From Flavobacterium suncheonense GH29-5 = DSM 17707 (GTDB lineage Bacteria > Bacteroidota > Bacteroidia > Flavobacteriales > Flavobacteriaceae), in contig NZ_AUCZ01000004.1 of assembly GCF_000430025.1 (NCBI RefSeq), forward strand, positions 268,780-332,779: a stretch of DNA of 64,000 nucleotides, in the 5' to 3' direction. A program made the position numbers and the translations under genes. This document shows positions 52,689 to 61,987 of the stretch, in pieces; within the stretch, counting starts at the first letter, position 1; each line of letters starts with the position of its first letter. The notes under the pieces were generated by a model that worked only from the letters and a program-made list of their open reading frames with translations, searched no databases and was not told the DNA's origin.

Positions 52689-52946
52689 ATGAAGTTACCC
52701 GTAATAAAACACCTGACCCAGTTTATCGAAGAAAACGATCAGGATTATATCGTTGAAGCCATCGAAGTATTGGAAGCCTTAACAGAAGTTCCTTCCTTAA
52801 AAGATGAAGAACTTGACGTTATCGGCGAATTAATCTCCAACATGTACGGCGCTTTGGAAGTACAGAAAATGGTACAACAGGGAACCGATAAGAAAGAAGC
52901 CTTGAATGCTTTTATGAAACGTGTTCTGGGGTCGATTGACAAATAA
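52689..52946 (+). CDS. DUF6952 family protein
   Basis: An 85-residue acidic helical protein (KLPVIKHLTQFIEENDQDYIVEAIEVLEALTEVPSLKDEELD and so on) that I recognise as DUF6952. It commonly follows peroxiredoxin and thioredoxin genes in flavobacteria, as here, and this suggests a role with them. No Cys is present, so it is not itself a thiol enzyme. Confidence 0.85.
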   Translation: MKLPVIKHLTQFIEENDQDYIVEAIEVLEALTEVPSLKDEELDVIGELISNMYGALEVQKMVQQGTDKKEALNAFMKRVLGSIDK

Positions 52947-52971
52947 ACTGAAGAAAATTAAATAATGGGAG

Positions 52972-53004
52972 AGCCTTTCTTTTGTGATAAGAAAGGCTTT
53001 TTTA
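52972..53004 (+). terminator. Terminator after the DUF6952 gene
   Basis: AGCCTTTCTT (52972-52981) pairs with AAGAAAGGCT (52989-52998) across a 7-nt loop, followed by T. Confidence 0.88.
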
Positions 53005-53103
53005 TTGCTGTTTTTTAAATTTTACATCATAATTTAGTATGATTGCATAGTATTTTAACAATTTCTTTATATATTAGCATAACCCAATTTTAAAATTACG
53101 CTT

Positions 53104-54855
53104 ATGTATAAAACTACTATTAATGCTTTATTTTTATCGTTTTTGTTTTGTAATGCTGTGGCGGCTCAGGCTGACAGTACCTTCAAATTTAAGCCGAGAC
53201 CTCAAGAGTTTGAGCTTTACGGATACCAAAACGATTCCCTTATACAACTCAAACAAATTCCAAATAATGCTGCGCTGACTTTTGAAAGCAAATTGCCTTA
53301 TCCGATTATTTTTATACATGGTTTAAATTCAAGTTCGGAAACCTGGAATGCCACAACCAATTATTTTGATTCCCAATATGCTTTCACATACGGCGGCCGT
53401 TTCGACTTCTGTTTAAATGCAGACGGAAACAACACTACGGCCAACAAAAACTTTTACCCGACACCGGGAGCAGACATTGCAGCTTTTGAATCTTCCGTAA
53501 CCAACGGAGATTATTATTATGTGAATTTTAATGTAAAAGTGGATGGTTCCTGGGAAACCAATGTATTGAGCAATCAGTCTGCCATCGCCAAACAGGGAGC
53601 GGCTCTGAAAAAAGCAGTGGAACGGGTTCTTCAGTTAACCGGAAAAGATAAAGTGGTTTTAGTAGGACACAGTATGGGCGGATTGTGCTCCAGAGAGTAC
53701 ATTCAGAACAGTTTTAACTGGCAGGCCGATAATTATCATCATGTTGCAAAACTCTTAACAGTTGGAACACCGCACGGCGGAAGTAATGCCAGTGACAATC
53801 CGATTGCCGTTTTCACCAGTGTAGACCGTCAGTCGGAAGCGGTAAGAGATTTAAAGACAACCTATTATTACAGTGGAGATGCCGGAAAATTTTTGTTTGG
53901 CGGAACTGAAGTCCTGAATTCATCAAGTATGAATGACAATTCCTATTCACCGGATTTCTACAATTTGGATGTGAATTGTAACGGAGTTGCCGGAGATGCC
54001 ATTCAGGGTTTAAATCAGAAACCGATTGACAATTTAATTGATTTCTCCAACGTTATCGGAAGAATTACCAACTTTATCGGAACTAATGTAACCACCGATG
54101 GCGTAGTGGAAGAGCCGTCTTCTAATATGAATACGTATTTTCCGACACTTACCTATCCGGCTAAAATTTTTTACTTCAATTCCGGTTACGACTTAATCGA
54201 AAATCATACAGAATTACCGGGCTATTACTATCAGATCATGCAAGGGCTGGACGAGCCGAATTTCAAAGAATTGGCTTATGAAATCAGTACCAATAAAAAT
54301 TATATCGGATTCACCACCGTTCAGGCAAATTCTTCCAATCCGGATAACGATTATTTTAAATTTAACGTAGCCGATAATGTAAATGCAACCGTGTTAATGA
54401 GTAGTATTGTTACCAGTTCCATGAATGCTTCAATCTTAAACAGCTCGGGAACTGCAATAGGTAGCGCACAGAACAATACCGGTTCAACTCTTAGTTTTAC
54501 CAGAACACTGGAGCCCGGAAACTACTTTCTGAAAATAACAAGTACCAATCCAACCAATACGAATTACCAGACGCCGTATCAGTTTAGTATAACCAGCACA
54601 TTATCAGCTGCGGATAATCTGATCGCGGATTTCAGATTCTATCCGAACCCGGTAAAAGACATTTTGCATTTGGATAATCTGACGATTACAAAAGCCTCCG
54701 TTTACTCAATAGTAGGACAGTTAATTGATGAGATGGAATTTACTGCCACAACAACTTCCAATACAATAGATATGTCCGGATATGCCAACGGAATTTACCT
54801 GATTAAACTTCAAAACGGTAACAGGGAACAAACTGTCAAAGTGATTAAAGAATAA
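53104..54855 (+). CDS. Secreted alpha/beta-hydrolase (lipase/esterase) with T9SS sorting tail
   Basis: The 583-residue protein has a signal peptide (to about AVAAQ), the oxyanion segment PIIFIHGLNSSSETW (about 66-80) and the nucleophile elbow GHSMGG with Ser 190. A PPC-like beta domain follows at about 400-495. A type A T9SS sorting domain closes it (FRFYPNPVKDILHLDN, ending NGNREQTVKVIKE). The enzyme is expected to be exported across the outer membrane and anchored or released. The lid and substrate are not evident; it is PGAP1/lipase-like. Confidence 0.9.
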   Translation: MYKTTINALFLSFLFCNAVAAQADSTFKFKPRPQEFELYGYQNDSLIQLKQIPNNAALTFESKLPYPIIFIHGLNSSSETWNATTNYFDSQYAFTYGGRFDFCLNADGNNTTANKNFYPTPGADIAAFESSVTNGDYYYVNFNVKVDGSWETNVLSNQSAIAKQGAALKKAVERVLQLTGKDKVVLVGHSMGGLCSREYIQNSFNWQADNYHHVAKLLTVGTPHGGSNASDNPIAVFTSVDRQSEAVRDLKTTYYYSGDAGKFLFGGTEVLNSSSMNDNSYSPDFYNLDVNCNGVAGDAIQGLNQKPIDNLIDFSNVIGRITNFIGTNVTTDGVVEEPSSNMNTYFPTLTYPAKIFYFNSGYDLIENHTELPGYYYQIMQGLDEPNFKELAYEISTNKNYIGFTTVQANSSNPDNDYFKFNVADNVNATVLMSSIVTSSMNASILNSSGTAIGSAQNNTGSTLSFTRTLEPGNYFLKITSTNPTNTNYQTPYQFSITSTLSAADNLIADFRFYPNPVKDILHLDNLTITKASVYSIVGQLIDEMEFTATTTSNTIDMSGYANGIYLIKLQNGNREQTVKVIKE

Positions 54856-54875
54856 ACCGTTTTCATGCCCCAAAT

Positions 54876-54905
54876 AAAAAGCTCTCATTATTGGGAGCTT
54901 TTTTT
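54876..54905. terminator. Bidirectional terminator between the lipase gene and arsC
   Basis: AAAAAGCTCTCA pairs with TGGGAGCTTTTT (one G-U) around a 4-nt loop. Confidence 0.87.
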
Positions 54906-55320
54906 ACAGATTGTCCGCAACAAACTTTTTGCAGTATGCTTTTATTTCGTTCCTAACGTTTTGGAATGCGGTCATGATTTCATCTTCAGTTCCGGTCGTT
55001 TTTGCAGGATCCGGAAAATTATAGTGGAATTTTGTCGCTTTAGTTGAGAAAAACGGGCATCTTTCTTTAGCGTTATCACAAACGGTTATCACAAAATCAA
55101 AAGGGATATCATAATATTCATCCACATTGTTAGAGGTGTGATTGGAAATATCAATGTTGTCTTCTTTCATTATTGCAATAGCTCTCGGATTCACACCATG
55201 TGTTTCTATACCTGCACTATATACATTGGCTTTCTCTTTAACGAAATGACGTAAATATCCTTCTGCAATTTGGCTTCTGCAGCTGTTTCCGGTACAAAGA
55301 ACCAATATGTTTTTTTCCAT
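54904..55320 (-). CDS. arsC: Thioredoxin-coupled arsenate reductase
   Basis: Reduces arsenate to arsenite. The 138-residue protein uses the low-molecular-weight phosphatase fold: P-loop C9-TGNSC-R15 and the redox pair C81 and C88 (VCDNAKERC). These match, one residue earlier, the Cys 10, 82 and 89 triad of the S. aureus pI258 enzyme. It is the last gene of the arsR-DUF6428-arsC set, with no arsenite pump after it. Confidence 0.94.
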   Translation of the reverse strand: MEKNILVLCTGNSCRSQIAEGYLRHFVKEKANVYSAGIETHGVNPRAIAIMKEDNIDISNHTSNNVDEYYDIPFDFVITVCDNAKERCPFFSTKATKFHYNFPDPAKTTGTEDEIMTAFQNVRNEIKAYCKKFVADNL

Positions 55321-55451
55321 GTTTTAAACAAGTAATCAAATCATGTTAATGATGCAAAATTTAGGATCAAAGCCGAAAATAACCTGTAAAGTAATAACGG
55401 ATACTGTAATGATTATTGGTTTTTTGTACTTAATAATAAAATCTTTCATCC

Positions 55452-55916
55452 TTAACAACAACCGGAATTAGGTGTGCAGCAACCGCCGGTAGTTTGTAAT
55501 TCATTCAAGTTTTTCTTTTCTTTTGGAACTCCACAGTTGTCTTTCGCTAAACAAGCCGTCTTTTTGGAAACGAGTTTGAAATTCTTCCCGTCAAAATCCA
55601 GATCATATTTTCCGATGGTGTCGGACTGGTATTCCACTTCAATTTCGTTATCCTTAATGTTTAAGATTTTTTCGGATAATTCGATAATATTGTTCAGTTT
55701 CTGTGGTTTCAGGCGATGTTCGTAATCGTTGGCGTCCCACAACTGAAAGTTTACAACCGTTTCTTTTCTTACCGTTCCGCCGCAATCGATGAAGTTTTTG
55801 CTGATTTCGCCTATTTCGGTTACGTGAAAATGTTCGGGAACAAAAGTTTCGTCCGGCAACTGGAAGCTAACGGTTTCCACGGTTTTTAATACTTCTTTAA
55901 TTTCTGATAATTTCAT
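55452..55916 (-). CDS. DUF6428 family protein with Cys-rich tail
   Basis: The 154-residue protein has the DUF6428 core (PDETFVPEHFHVTEIGEISKNFIDCGGTVR, then NFQLWDANDYEHRL) and a tail rich in Cys (GGCCTPNSGCC). The family often sits in ars operons. The Cys pairs could bind As(III), inferred from composition and place. It lies 19 nt after arsR and 131 nt before arsC. Confidence 0.85.
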   Translation of the reverse strand: MKLSEIKEVLKTVETVSFQLPDETFVPEHFHVTEIGEISKNFIDCGGTVRKETVVNFQLWDANDYEHRLKPQKLNNIIELSEKILNIKDNEIEVEYQSDTIGKYDLDFDGKNFKLVSKKTACLAKDNCGVPKEKKNLNELQTTGGCCTPNSGCC

Positions 55917-55935
55917 AAGTGTATGTTTTTAAGTG

Positions 55936-56259
55936 TTAGCAACATTTAGTTTTTAATTCTTTGGAAATCCCTGAGAAATAGTTTTCCAATTTTTGCATAG
56001 TATCCGGATTCAGACAGTAGCAAATAGCGGTTCCTTCGATGTTTCCCTTAATGATATTTGCGTTTTTCAGTTCCTTTAAATGCTGGGAAACGGTAGGCTG
56101 GGCAAGTGGCAATTCGTTAACGATGTCGCCGCAGATACAGGAATCCACTTTCAGTAAATATTCAATAATGGCCACGCGTGCCGGATGTGAAATGGCTTTA
56201 AATAATGAAGCGATTTCGTTTTGTTCTTCTGAAAAAAAATCTGCTTTTGAAGCTCCCAT
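55936..56259 (-). CDS. arsR: ArsR-family metalloregulator
   Basis: The 107-residue winged helix has the As(III)-sensing Cys pair in SCICGDI (C41, C43) at the recognition-helix end, like the ELCVCDL of classical ArsR, plus a terminal CC. The helix-turn-helix QPTVSQHLKELKNANII is standard. It represses the ars genes until arsenite binds. A 20-bp dyad upstream fits its operator. Confidence 0.93.
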   Translation of the reverse strand: MGASKADFFSEEQNEIASLFKAISHPARVAIIEYLLKVDSCICGDIVNELPLAQPTVSQHLKELKNANIIKGNIEGTAICYCLNPDTMQKLENYFSGISKELKTKCC

Positions 56260-56273
56260 AATTTTTTATTATT

Positions 56274-56293
56274 ATATTGCAATATTACGATAT
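56274..56293. promoter_or_regulatory. Candidate ArsR operator
   Basis: ATATTGCAATATTACGATAT is a 20-bp near-perfect dyad (two T/A-G/C-type imperfections), 15 nt upstream of the arsR start. Its left part, ATATTGCAATAT, is a perfect 12-bp palindrome. ArsR/SmtB operators are AT-rich dyads of this kind. Confidence 0.55.
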
Positions 56294-56378
56294 AACAATT
56301 AAATAAAAAAGGATTTTCTCTTAAAAATTAAATCTCAATTAAATTCCTTACTTTTGGAACTCTAAAAACAACAGAAAA

Positions 56379-56876
56379 ATGGCAAAGATTGCATTAAAAG
56401 GAAATCCTGTAAACACAGTAGGCGAGTTGCCTCAAATAGGTTCAAAAGCCAAAGATTTTTCATTGGTAAAAACAGATTTATCCACCGTTTCACTGGCAGA
56501 TTTCGCCGGAAGCAAACTGGTTTTAAATATTTTTCCGAGTATTGATACCAGTACTTGTGCGACTTCGGTTCGAAAATTCAACGAAAAAGCCAGTGCCTTG
56601 GAGAACACCAAAGTATTGTGCATTTCCCGCGATTTACCTTTTGCCATGAATCGTTTTTGCGGTGCCGAAGGTTTGGATAATGTTGTTAATCTTTCCGATT
56701 TCAGAGATGCTTCTTTCGGAAATGAATACGGATTGACCATTACAGATGGCCCGTTAAAAGGCTTACATTCCAGAGCCGTTATTGTTTTAGATGAAAACGG
56801 AGTAATCCAGCATACGGAATTAGTGGCCGATATTGTAGACGAACCTAATTACGACAACGCATTAGCAGCACTTTAA
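56379..56876 (+). CDS. tpx: Thiol peroxidase
   Basis: An atypical 2-Cys peroxiredoxin of 165 residues with the peroxidatic C60 ([13 protein letters not shown]) and resolving C94 (NRFCGAEG), at E. coli Tpx spacing (61/95). It reduces H2O2 and alkyl peroxides with thioredoxin. A -7-like TACTTTTG lies at 56349-56356. The stop and the next start share one base (TAATG), coupling it to dgkA. Confidence 0.95.
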   Translation: MAKIALKGNPVNTVGELPQIGSKAKDFSLVKTDLSTVSLADFAGSKLVLNIFPSIDTSTCATSVRKFNEKASALENTKVLCISRDLPFAMNRFCGAEGLDNVVNLSDFRDASFGNEYGLTITDGPLKGLHSRAVIVLDENGVIQHTELVADIVDEPNYDNALAAL

Positions 56877-57262
56877 TGGAAGTAAAAAAAGAAGTAAATA
56901 AAGATAACACCTTTTTCACCGGAAGGCTGAAAAGCATCGGATTTGCCGTTAAAGGCGCTATTAAATTGGTAACCACCGAACACAGCGTGATGGTACAGTC
57001 TTCCATCGCAGTTTTGATGACGATTGCCGGTTTTTATTTCAATATTACCGCAACTGAGTGGATGTTCCAGATTTTGATATTCGGTTTGGTGCTGAGTATT
57101 GAAGGTTTAAACACTGCTGTAGAAAAAATCGCCGATTTCATTCATCCGGATTATCACGAGCGCATCGGTTTTATTAAGGATATTGCGGCAGGAGCGGTTT
57201 TCTTTGCGGCTTTGTCTGCCATTGCAATTGGGGCTGTAATTTATCTGCCGAGGATTATCTAA
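56876..57262 (+). CDS. dgkA: Diacylglycerol / undecaprenol kinase family protein
   Basis: The 128-residue integral protein has the DgkA pattern: GRLKSIGFAVKGAIKL, TTEHSVMVQSS, about three membrane helices, and the catalytic EGLNTAVEKIADFIHPDYH motif. It phosphorylates diacylglycerol or undecaprenol in the membrane. The last helix ends IIYLPRII. Sequence does not decide between the two substrates. Confidence 0.88.
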   Translation: MEVKKEVNKDNTFFTGRLKSIGFAVKGAIKLVTTEHSVMVQSSIAVLMTIAGFYFNITATEWMFQILIFGLVLSIEGLNTAVEKIADFIHPDYHERIGFIKDIAAGAVFFAALSAIAIGAVIYLPRII

Positions 57263-57305
57263 TTTCATTCAGATTGTTATTTTTGTATAAAGAACAAATT
57301 ACTTA

Positions 57306-59846
57306 ATGGCAAAAACAACCAAAAAAGAAACTTCGGAAACCAAGGAAAACAAGAAACCGGGCGAGAAACAGCCGTTTTTTACGCGCCGTCATAAAGTCCT
57401 TTTCGGGGCTTTACTTGTTTTATTTTCGGTAGCCTTACTGCTGTCGTTTATTTCCTATTACATTTACGGTGATTACGACCAAAGCTCGCTTACGTCCTTT
57501 GCAGACCGGAGTGAGAAAACTTATAACTGGTTGGGAAAAGTAGGGGCCTTGCTGTCGGATTTCTTTTTGTACAAAGGTTTTGGCGCCGCGTCCTTTTTAT
57601 TTGTCCGATTGTTCTTTTTGGCAGGTGCTTATCTGCTTGTGGATGTTTCTTTGGGAAAACTGAAAAACACCATTTTCTGGGATTTGTTCGCTATGGTACT
57701 GCTTTCCGTTCTGATGGGCTTTTTCTGGGATTACATTCCGCAATTGGGAGGTGTGATTGGCTATGAAATGAACCTTTTCGTTCAGGATTATATCGGTAAA
57801 GTGGGAACGTTTTTAGTATTGCTTTTCGGTCTGATTGTTTACCTGATTCTTAAAATTAAAGTATCAACTGAAGGCATCAAAAACTTCTTTGAAAGCAGAA
57901 ACAGAGCTTTTACCGAAGAATTAAATGAAGGTAATGAAATTGCTGGTAATGATGTAATTACACCTGTTTCAGTTGTGAATGATATGGAAGTGGAAGCGGA
58001 AGAAATCATCAATTCCAATCCTTCTCTGGATTTTAACGATGCCGAAGATGAAGAAATCCTTTCCAATATCGAGCTGAAGACTAATCCGTCAACTTTCGAG
58101 ATAAACAAGGAAGCTTTAAAACCGACCATCAGCAATCCTTCTGAAATAGCGCTGAAAACGGTTCCTCCGGTTGTGACGCCACCGGTTGCCATTCCGGTTG
58201 ATGTGCCGCCTGTGCCTGAAACGCCGAAATCGGAAATCATTCACACGGATGACGACAGCTTCACCATCGAAAAAATTGAAGAAGAAGCTGCGGTGGAAGA
58301 AAATTTAGCTGCAAGATTAGTACAGGATTTCGGGGAATTTGACCCGACGCTTGAGTTGTCGAACTATCAGTTTCCGTCCATCGAATTGCTTAAAGAATAT
58401 TCATCCGGCGGGATTACCATCAATCAAACGGAGTTGGAGGAAAACAAAAACCGTATTGTAGACACCCTGAAAAACTACAACATCGGAATTTCCCAGATTA
58501 AAGCGACAGTTGGTCCGACGGTAACTTTATACGAAATCGTTCCGGAAGCGGGAATCCGTATTTCAAAAATCAAAAACTTAGAAGACGATATTGCCTTGTC
58601 GTTGTCGGCTTTGGGAATCCGTATCATCGCGCCAATTCCGGGGAAAGGAACCATCGGTATCGAAGTGCCGAACAACAATCCGACGATGGTTTCGATGAAG
58701 AGCGTTATCAGTTCTCCGAAATTCCAGACGGCCGAAATGGAACTTCCTATTGCTTTAGGAAAAACCATTTCCAATGAAACATTCGTGGTTGATTTGGCCA
58801 AAATGCCGCACTTACTGATGGCAGGAGCAACCGGACAGGGTAAATCGGTAGGACTGAACGCTGTGCTGACTTCGTTGTTGTACAAAAAACACCCGGCTGA
58901 GGTGAAATTCGTATTAGTCGATCCGAAGAAAGTGGAATTAACCCTTTTCAACAAAATTGAAAGACATTATTTAGCAAAACTTCCCGATGGAGGCGATGCG
59001 ATCATTACTGATAATACTAAGGTAATCAATACATTGAATTCGCTTTGTATTGAAATGGACAATCGTTATTCGTTACTGAAAGACGCTATGGTCCGCAACA
59101 TCAAAGAATACAACGAGAAGTTCAGACAACGCAGGCTGAATCCGGAAAACGGACACCGCTTTTTACCGTATATCGTTTTAGTGGTAGATGAGTTTGCCGA
59201 TTTAATCATGACCGCCGGTAAAGAAGTGGAAACACCGATTGCCCGTTTGGCACAATTAGCACGTGCCATCGGAATCCATTTGATTATTGCGACGCAGCGT
59301 CCTTCGGTAAACGTAATCACCGGGATGATTAAGGCGAATTTCCCTGCCCGAATCGCGTTTCGTGTAACCTCAAAAATTGATTCCCGCACAATTTTAGATA
59401 CCGGTGGCGCCGATCAGCTGATTGGTCGCGGAGATTTATTGTACACACAAGGAAATGATCTGGTTCGTGTGCAGTGTGCTTTTGTAGACACACCGGAAGT
59501 AGAAAAAATTACCGAATATATTGGTTCGCAAAAGGCGTATCCTAATGCGTATATGTTGCCGGAGTATGTTGGTGAAGAAAGTGGCATAAGTCTTGATATA
59601 GATATCTCGGAAAGAGATTCCATGTTCAGGGAAGCTGCCGAAATTATCGTAACAGCGCAACAAGGTTCGGCTTCTTTACTGCAGCGTAAATTAAAACTGG
59701 GCTACAACCGCGCCGGTCGTCTGATAGACCAACTGGAAGCCGCGGGAATTGTTGGACCGTTTGAAGGCAGTAAAGCGAGAAGCGTGAATATTCCTGATTT
59801 GGCATCGCTGGAACAATTTTTCGCTAACGAACAAAACAATTTGTAA
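57306..59846 (+). CDS. ftsK: DNA translocase FtsK
   Basis: Pumps and orients chromosomal DNA at the division septum. The 846-residue protein has four N-terminal membrane helices (about 30-185) and an acidic Pro-rich linker to about 340. The motor has Walker A GATGQGKS (506-513) and Walker B VLVVDEFAD (near 620). The C-terminal gamma winged helix (MFREAAEIIVTAQQGSASLLQRKLKLGYNRAGRLID) recognises KOPS-like sequences. A TATTTTTG -7-like element lies at 57278-57285. Confidence 0.97.
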   Translation: MAKTTKKETSETKENKKPGEKQPFFTRRHKVLFGALLVLFSVALLLSFISYYIYGDYDQSSLTSFADRSEKTYNWLGKVGALLSDFFLYKGFGAASFLFVRLFFLAGAYLLVDVSLGKLKNTIFWDLFAMVLLSVLMGFFWDYIPQLGGVIGYEMNLFVQDYIGKVGTFLVLLFGLIVYLILKIKVSTEGIKNFFESRNRAFTEELNEGNEIAGNDVITPVSVVNDMEVEAEEIINSNPSLDFNDAEDEEILSNIELKTNPSTFEINKEALKPTISNPSEIALKTVPPVVTPPVAIPVDVPPVPETPKSEIIHTDDDSFTIEKIEEEAAVEENLAARLVQDFGEFDPTLELSNYQFPSIELLKEYSSGGITINQTELEENKNRIVDTLKNYNIGISQIKATVGPTVTLYEIVPEAGIRISKIKNLEDDIALSLSALGIRIIAPIPGKGTIGIEVPNNNPTMVSMKSVISSPKFQTAEMELPIALGKTISNETFVVDLAKMPHLLMAGATGQGKSVGLNAVLTSLLYKKHPAEVKFVLVDPKKVELTLFNKIERHYLAKLPDGGDAIITDNTKVINTLNSLCIEMDNRYSLLKDAMVRNIKEYNEKFRQRRLNPENGHRFLPYIVLVVDEFADLIMTAGKEVETPIARLAQLARAIGIHLIIATQRPSVNVITGMIKANFPARIAFRVTSKIDSRTILDTGGADQLIGRGDLLYTQGNDLVRVQCAFVDTPEVEKITEYIGSQKAYPNAYMLPEYVGEESGISLDIDISERDSMFREAAEIIVTAQQGSASLLQRKLKLGYNRAGRLIDQLEAAGIVGPFEGSKARSVNIPDLASLEQFFANEQNNL

Positions 59847-59847
59847 A

Positions 59848-60513
59848 ATGAAACTATTTCATAAAAGTTATAAAACATTAGGATTGGCGGTAATCTTGTT
59901 TTTTGCAGGTATCACCGTTACAGCCCAAAATTCGCAAAAGGCGAAGGAATTGCTGGACCAGGTTTCGGCAAAAGTGAAGAGTTATGACAACATTCAGATT
60001 GGCTTCACGTATTCGATGCAGAACCTCAAGCAGAATATTAATCAGGAAAGCAAAGGCAATCTTACGCTGCAAGGTAATCAGTATCTTCTTAATTTTATGG
60101 GAATTACCAAGATTTTCGACGGAAAGAAGAACTACACGATTGTACCCGAAGATGAAGAAATCACCATTTCCAATCAGGATGACAACGCGGTTGACGGCAT
60201 GAGTCCGGCTAAAATGCTTACCTTTTTTACTTCCGGTTTCAAATACTCGTGGGACATTGTGCAAAATGTGAAAGGCAGAAAGATTCAATATGTGAAACTG
60301 GTTCCGACCAATGCCAAAGATTACCGCAAGGAAGTCTTAATCGGTATCGATGCGCAGACCAAACACATCTATACCATGATGGAAATGAATAAGAACGGTT
60401 CGAAAACAACCATCACTGTTAATTCTTTTAAAACGAATCAGCCTATTTCAAAAAATCATTTTACCTTTACCCAGAGTAAATATCCAAATTACTACATCAA
60501 TAATTTAGACTAA
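59848..60513 (+). CDS. lolA: Outer membrane lipoprotein carrier protein LolA
   Basis: A periplasmic chaperone that ferries lipoproteins to the outer membrane. The 221 residues have a signal peptide (to about VTAQ) and the LolA beta-barrel (YDNIQIGFTYSMQNLKQ, GNLTLQGNQYLLNFMGI, and so on). It starts 1 nt after ftsK. LolB is not found here, as is usual in Bacteroidota. Confidence 0.92.
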   Translation: MKLFHKSYKTLGLAVILFFAGITVTAQNSQKAKELLDQVSAKVKSYDNIQIGFTYSMQNLKQNINQESKGNLTLQGNQYLLNFMGITKIFDGKKNYTIVPEDEEITISNQDDNAVDGMSPAKMLTFFTSGFKYSWDIVQNVKGRKIQYVKLVPTNAKDYRKEVLIGIDAQTKHIYTMMEMNKNGSKTTITVNSFKTNQPISKNHFTFTQSKYPNYYINNLD

Positions 60514-60521
60514 GTTTTCGG

Positions 60522-61985
60522 GTGAAAATACTTGACCGTTATATTTTAAAATCTTTTCTGATTACGTTTACTTCGGTATTCGTAATCCTTTTTTTTATCT
60601 TCATATTACAGACCGTCTGGCTTTTTATTTCAGAACTGGCCGGGAAAAATCTCGACTTTATAACAATTGTAAAATTCCTGATTTTCTCCATGCCGAGACT
60701 GATTCCACTGGTATTGCCGCTTTCGATATTATTGGCTTCTATCATGACGTTCGGAAGTTTTGCAGAAAATTATGAGTTTGCAGCCATGAAATCATCCGGA
60801 ATTTCGTTACAGCGTGCTATGCAGAGCCTAATGATTTTTATTTTCGGATTAAGTATCGTCTCTTTTTTCTTTGCGAACAATGTAATTCCCAAAGCCGAAT
60901 ATAAGTTTGTAAACCTCCGAAAGGAAATTCTTCAGACGAAACCTGCTATGGCCATCGCGGAAGGGCAGTTCAATACCATCGGAAACTCTAATATTAAGGT
61001 CGATAAGAAATCCGGAGATAACGGGGAATTGTTGGAAGGGGTTACCATGCACGTTAAATCTAATCTTGGAACGGGTAATAAAACGGTTATTAAATCCAAA
61101 AGAGGTGTATTGAAAAGTGATGAAAACTCAAATATTCTAAAGCTGGATTTGTTGGATGGGTATTATTACGAAGATATTACGCCAAAGAAGTATGAAGAAC
61201 AGAACAGAGTGCCGTTTGCAAAAGCGTTCTTTCAGAAATACACCATCAATATCGATTTAACCAATCTGAACAAATCTGAAGATAACGGTGAAATTGTGAA
61301 CACAAATTCAATGTTGAGTATCAGTGAACTGAGTTACACCATCGATTCTCTTCAAAATTCGTATAAAAAAGATGTTGTGTTTTTTTCGGATAATATTTCA
61401 CAGGGAATAGAGTTTACATTAAAACCTAAGGAGATTGCCAATCCGAAAGAGTTTAAAAGTACGGATGAAATCCTGAATATTTTTCCGATTAATGAGCAGG
61501 CCAGAATTTTGGAATTTGCCAAAAATTCCCTGTCCAGTACAGATTTCTCGATACAGACTAATAAAGACGATTTGTTTAACAAAAAGAAAAACATAAACAA
61601 GCACTGGATTGCCTTACACGAAAAATTTGTAATTGCATTTTCCTGTTTGCTGATGTTTTTTATCGGAGCACCGTTGGGAGCAATTATCAGAAAAGGTGGT
61701 TTAGGATTGCCGATTGTATTTGCGGTTTTAATTTTCATTACGTTCCACTTTGCCAATACCTTTGGTAAAAAAGTAGCTCAGGAAGATGGTATGCCGGCTT
61801 TTTTGGGAACGTGGTTATCTTCCATAATTCTGACGCCTTTAGCGCTCGTATTAACGTACAGAGCGACCAATGATATTGGGGTAATGGTGAATTTTGACTG
61901 GATTACAGCGCCATTCCAAAAACTATACAAGCGTTTTTTTGACAACAACAGCACCGACGAAGAAAACAACGATAATACCCATTAA
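60522..61985 (+). CDS. LptF/LptG family permease
   Basis: The 487-residue protein has N-terminal helices (KILDRYILKSFLITFTSVFVILF, then a conserved PRLIPLVLPLSILLASIM loop) and a periplasmic beta-jellyroll-like middle. Three C-terminal helices follow. LptF/G with LptB2 extract LPS and pass it to LptC and the bridge. It starts at a GTG (60522) that fits the family N-terminus. It follows lolA closely, so two envelope-transport genes are coupled. Confidence 0.92.
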   Translation: MKILDRYILKSFLITFTSVFVILFFIFILQTVWLFISELAGKNLDFITIVKFLIFSMPRLIPLVLPLSILLASIMTFGSFAENYEFAAMKSSGISLQRAMQSLMIFIFGLSIVSFFFANNVIPKAEYKFVNLRKEILQTKPAMAIAEGQFNTIGNSNIKVDKKSGDNGELLEGVTMHVKSNLGTGNKTVIKSKRGVLKSDENSNILKLDLLDGYYYEDITPKKYEEQNRVPFAKAFFQKYTINIDLTNLNKSEDNGEIVNTNSMLSISELSYTIDSLQNSYKKDVVFFSDNISQGIEFTLKPKEIANPKEFKSTDEILNIFPINEQARILEFAKNSLSSTDFSIQTNKDDLFNKKKNINKHWIALHEKFVIAFSCLLMFFIGAPLGAIIRKGGLGLPIVFAVLIFITFHFANTFGKKVAQEDGMPAFLGTWLSSIILTPLALVLTYRATNDIGVMVNFDWITAPFQKLYKRFFDNNSTDEENNDNTH

Positions 61986-61987
61986 TA

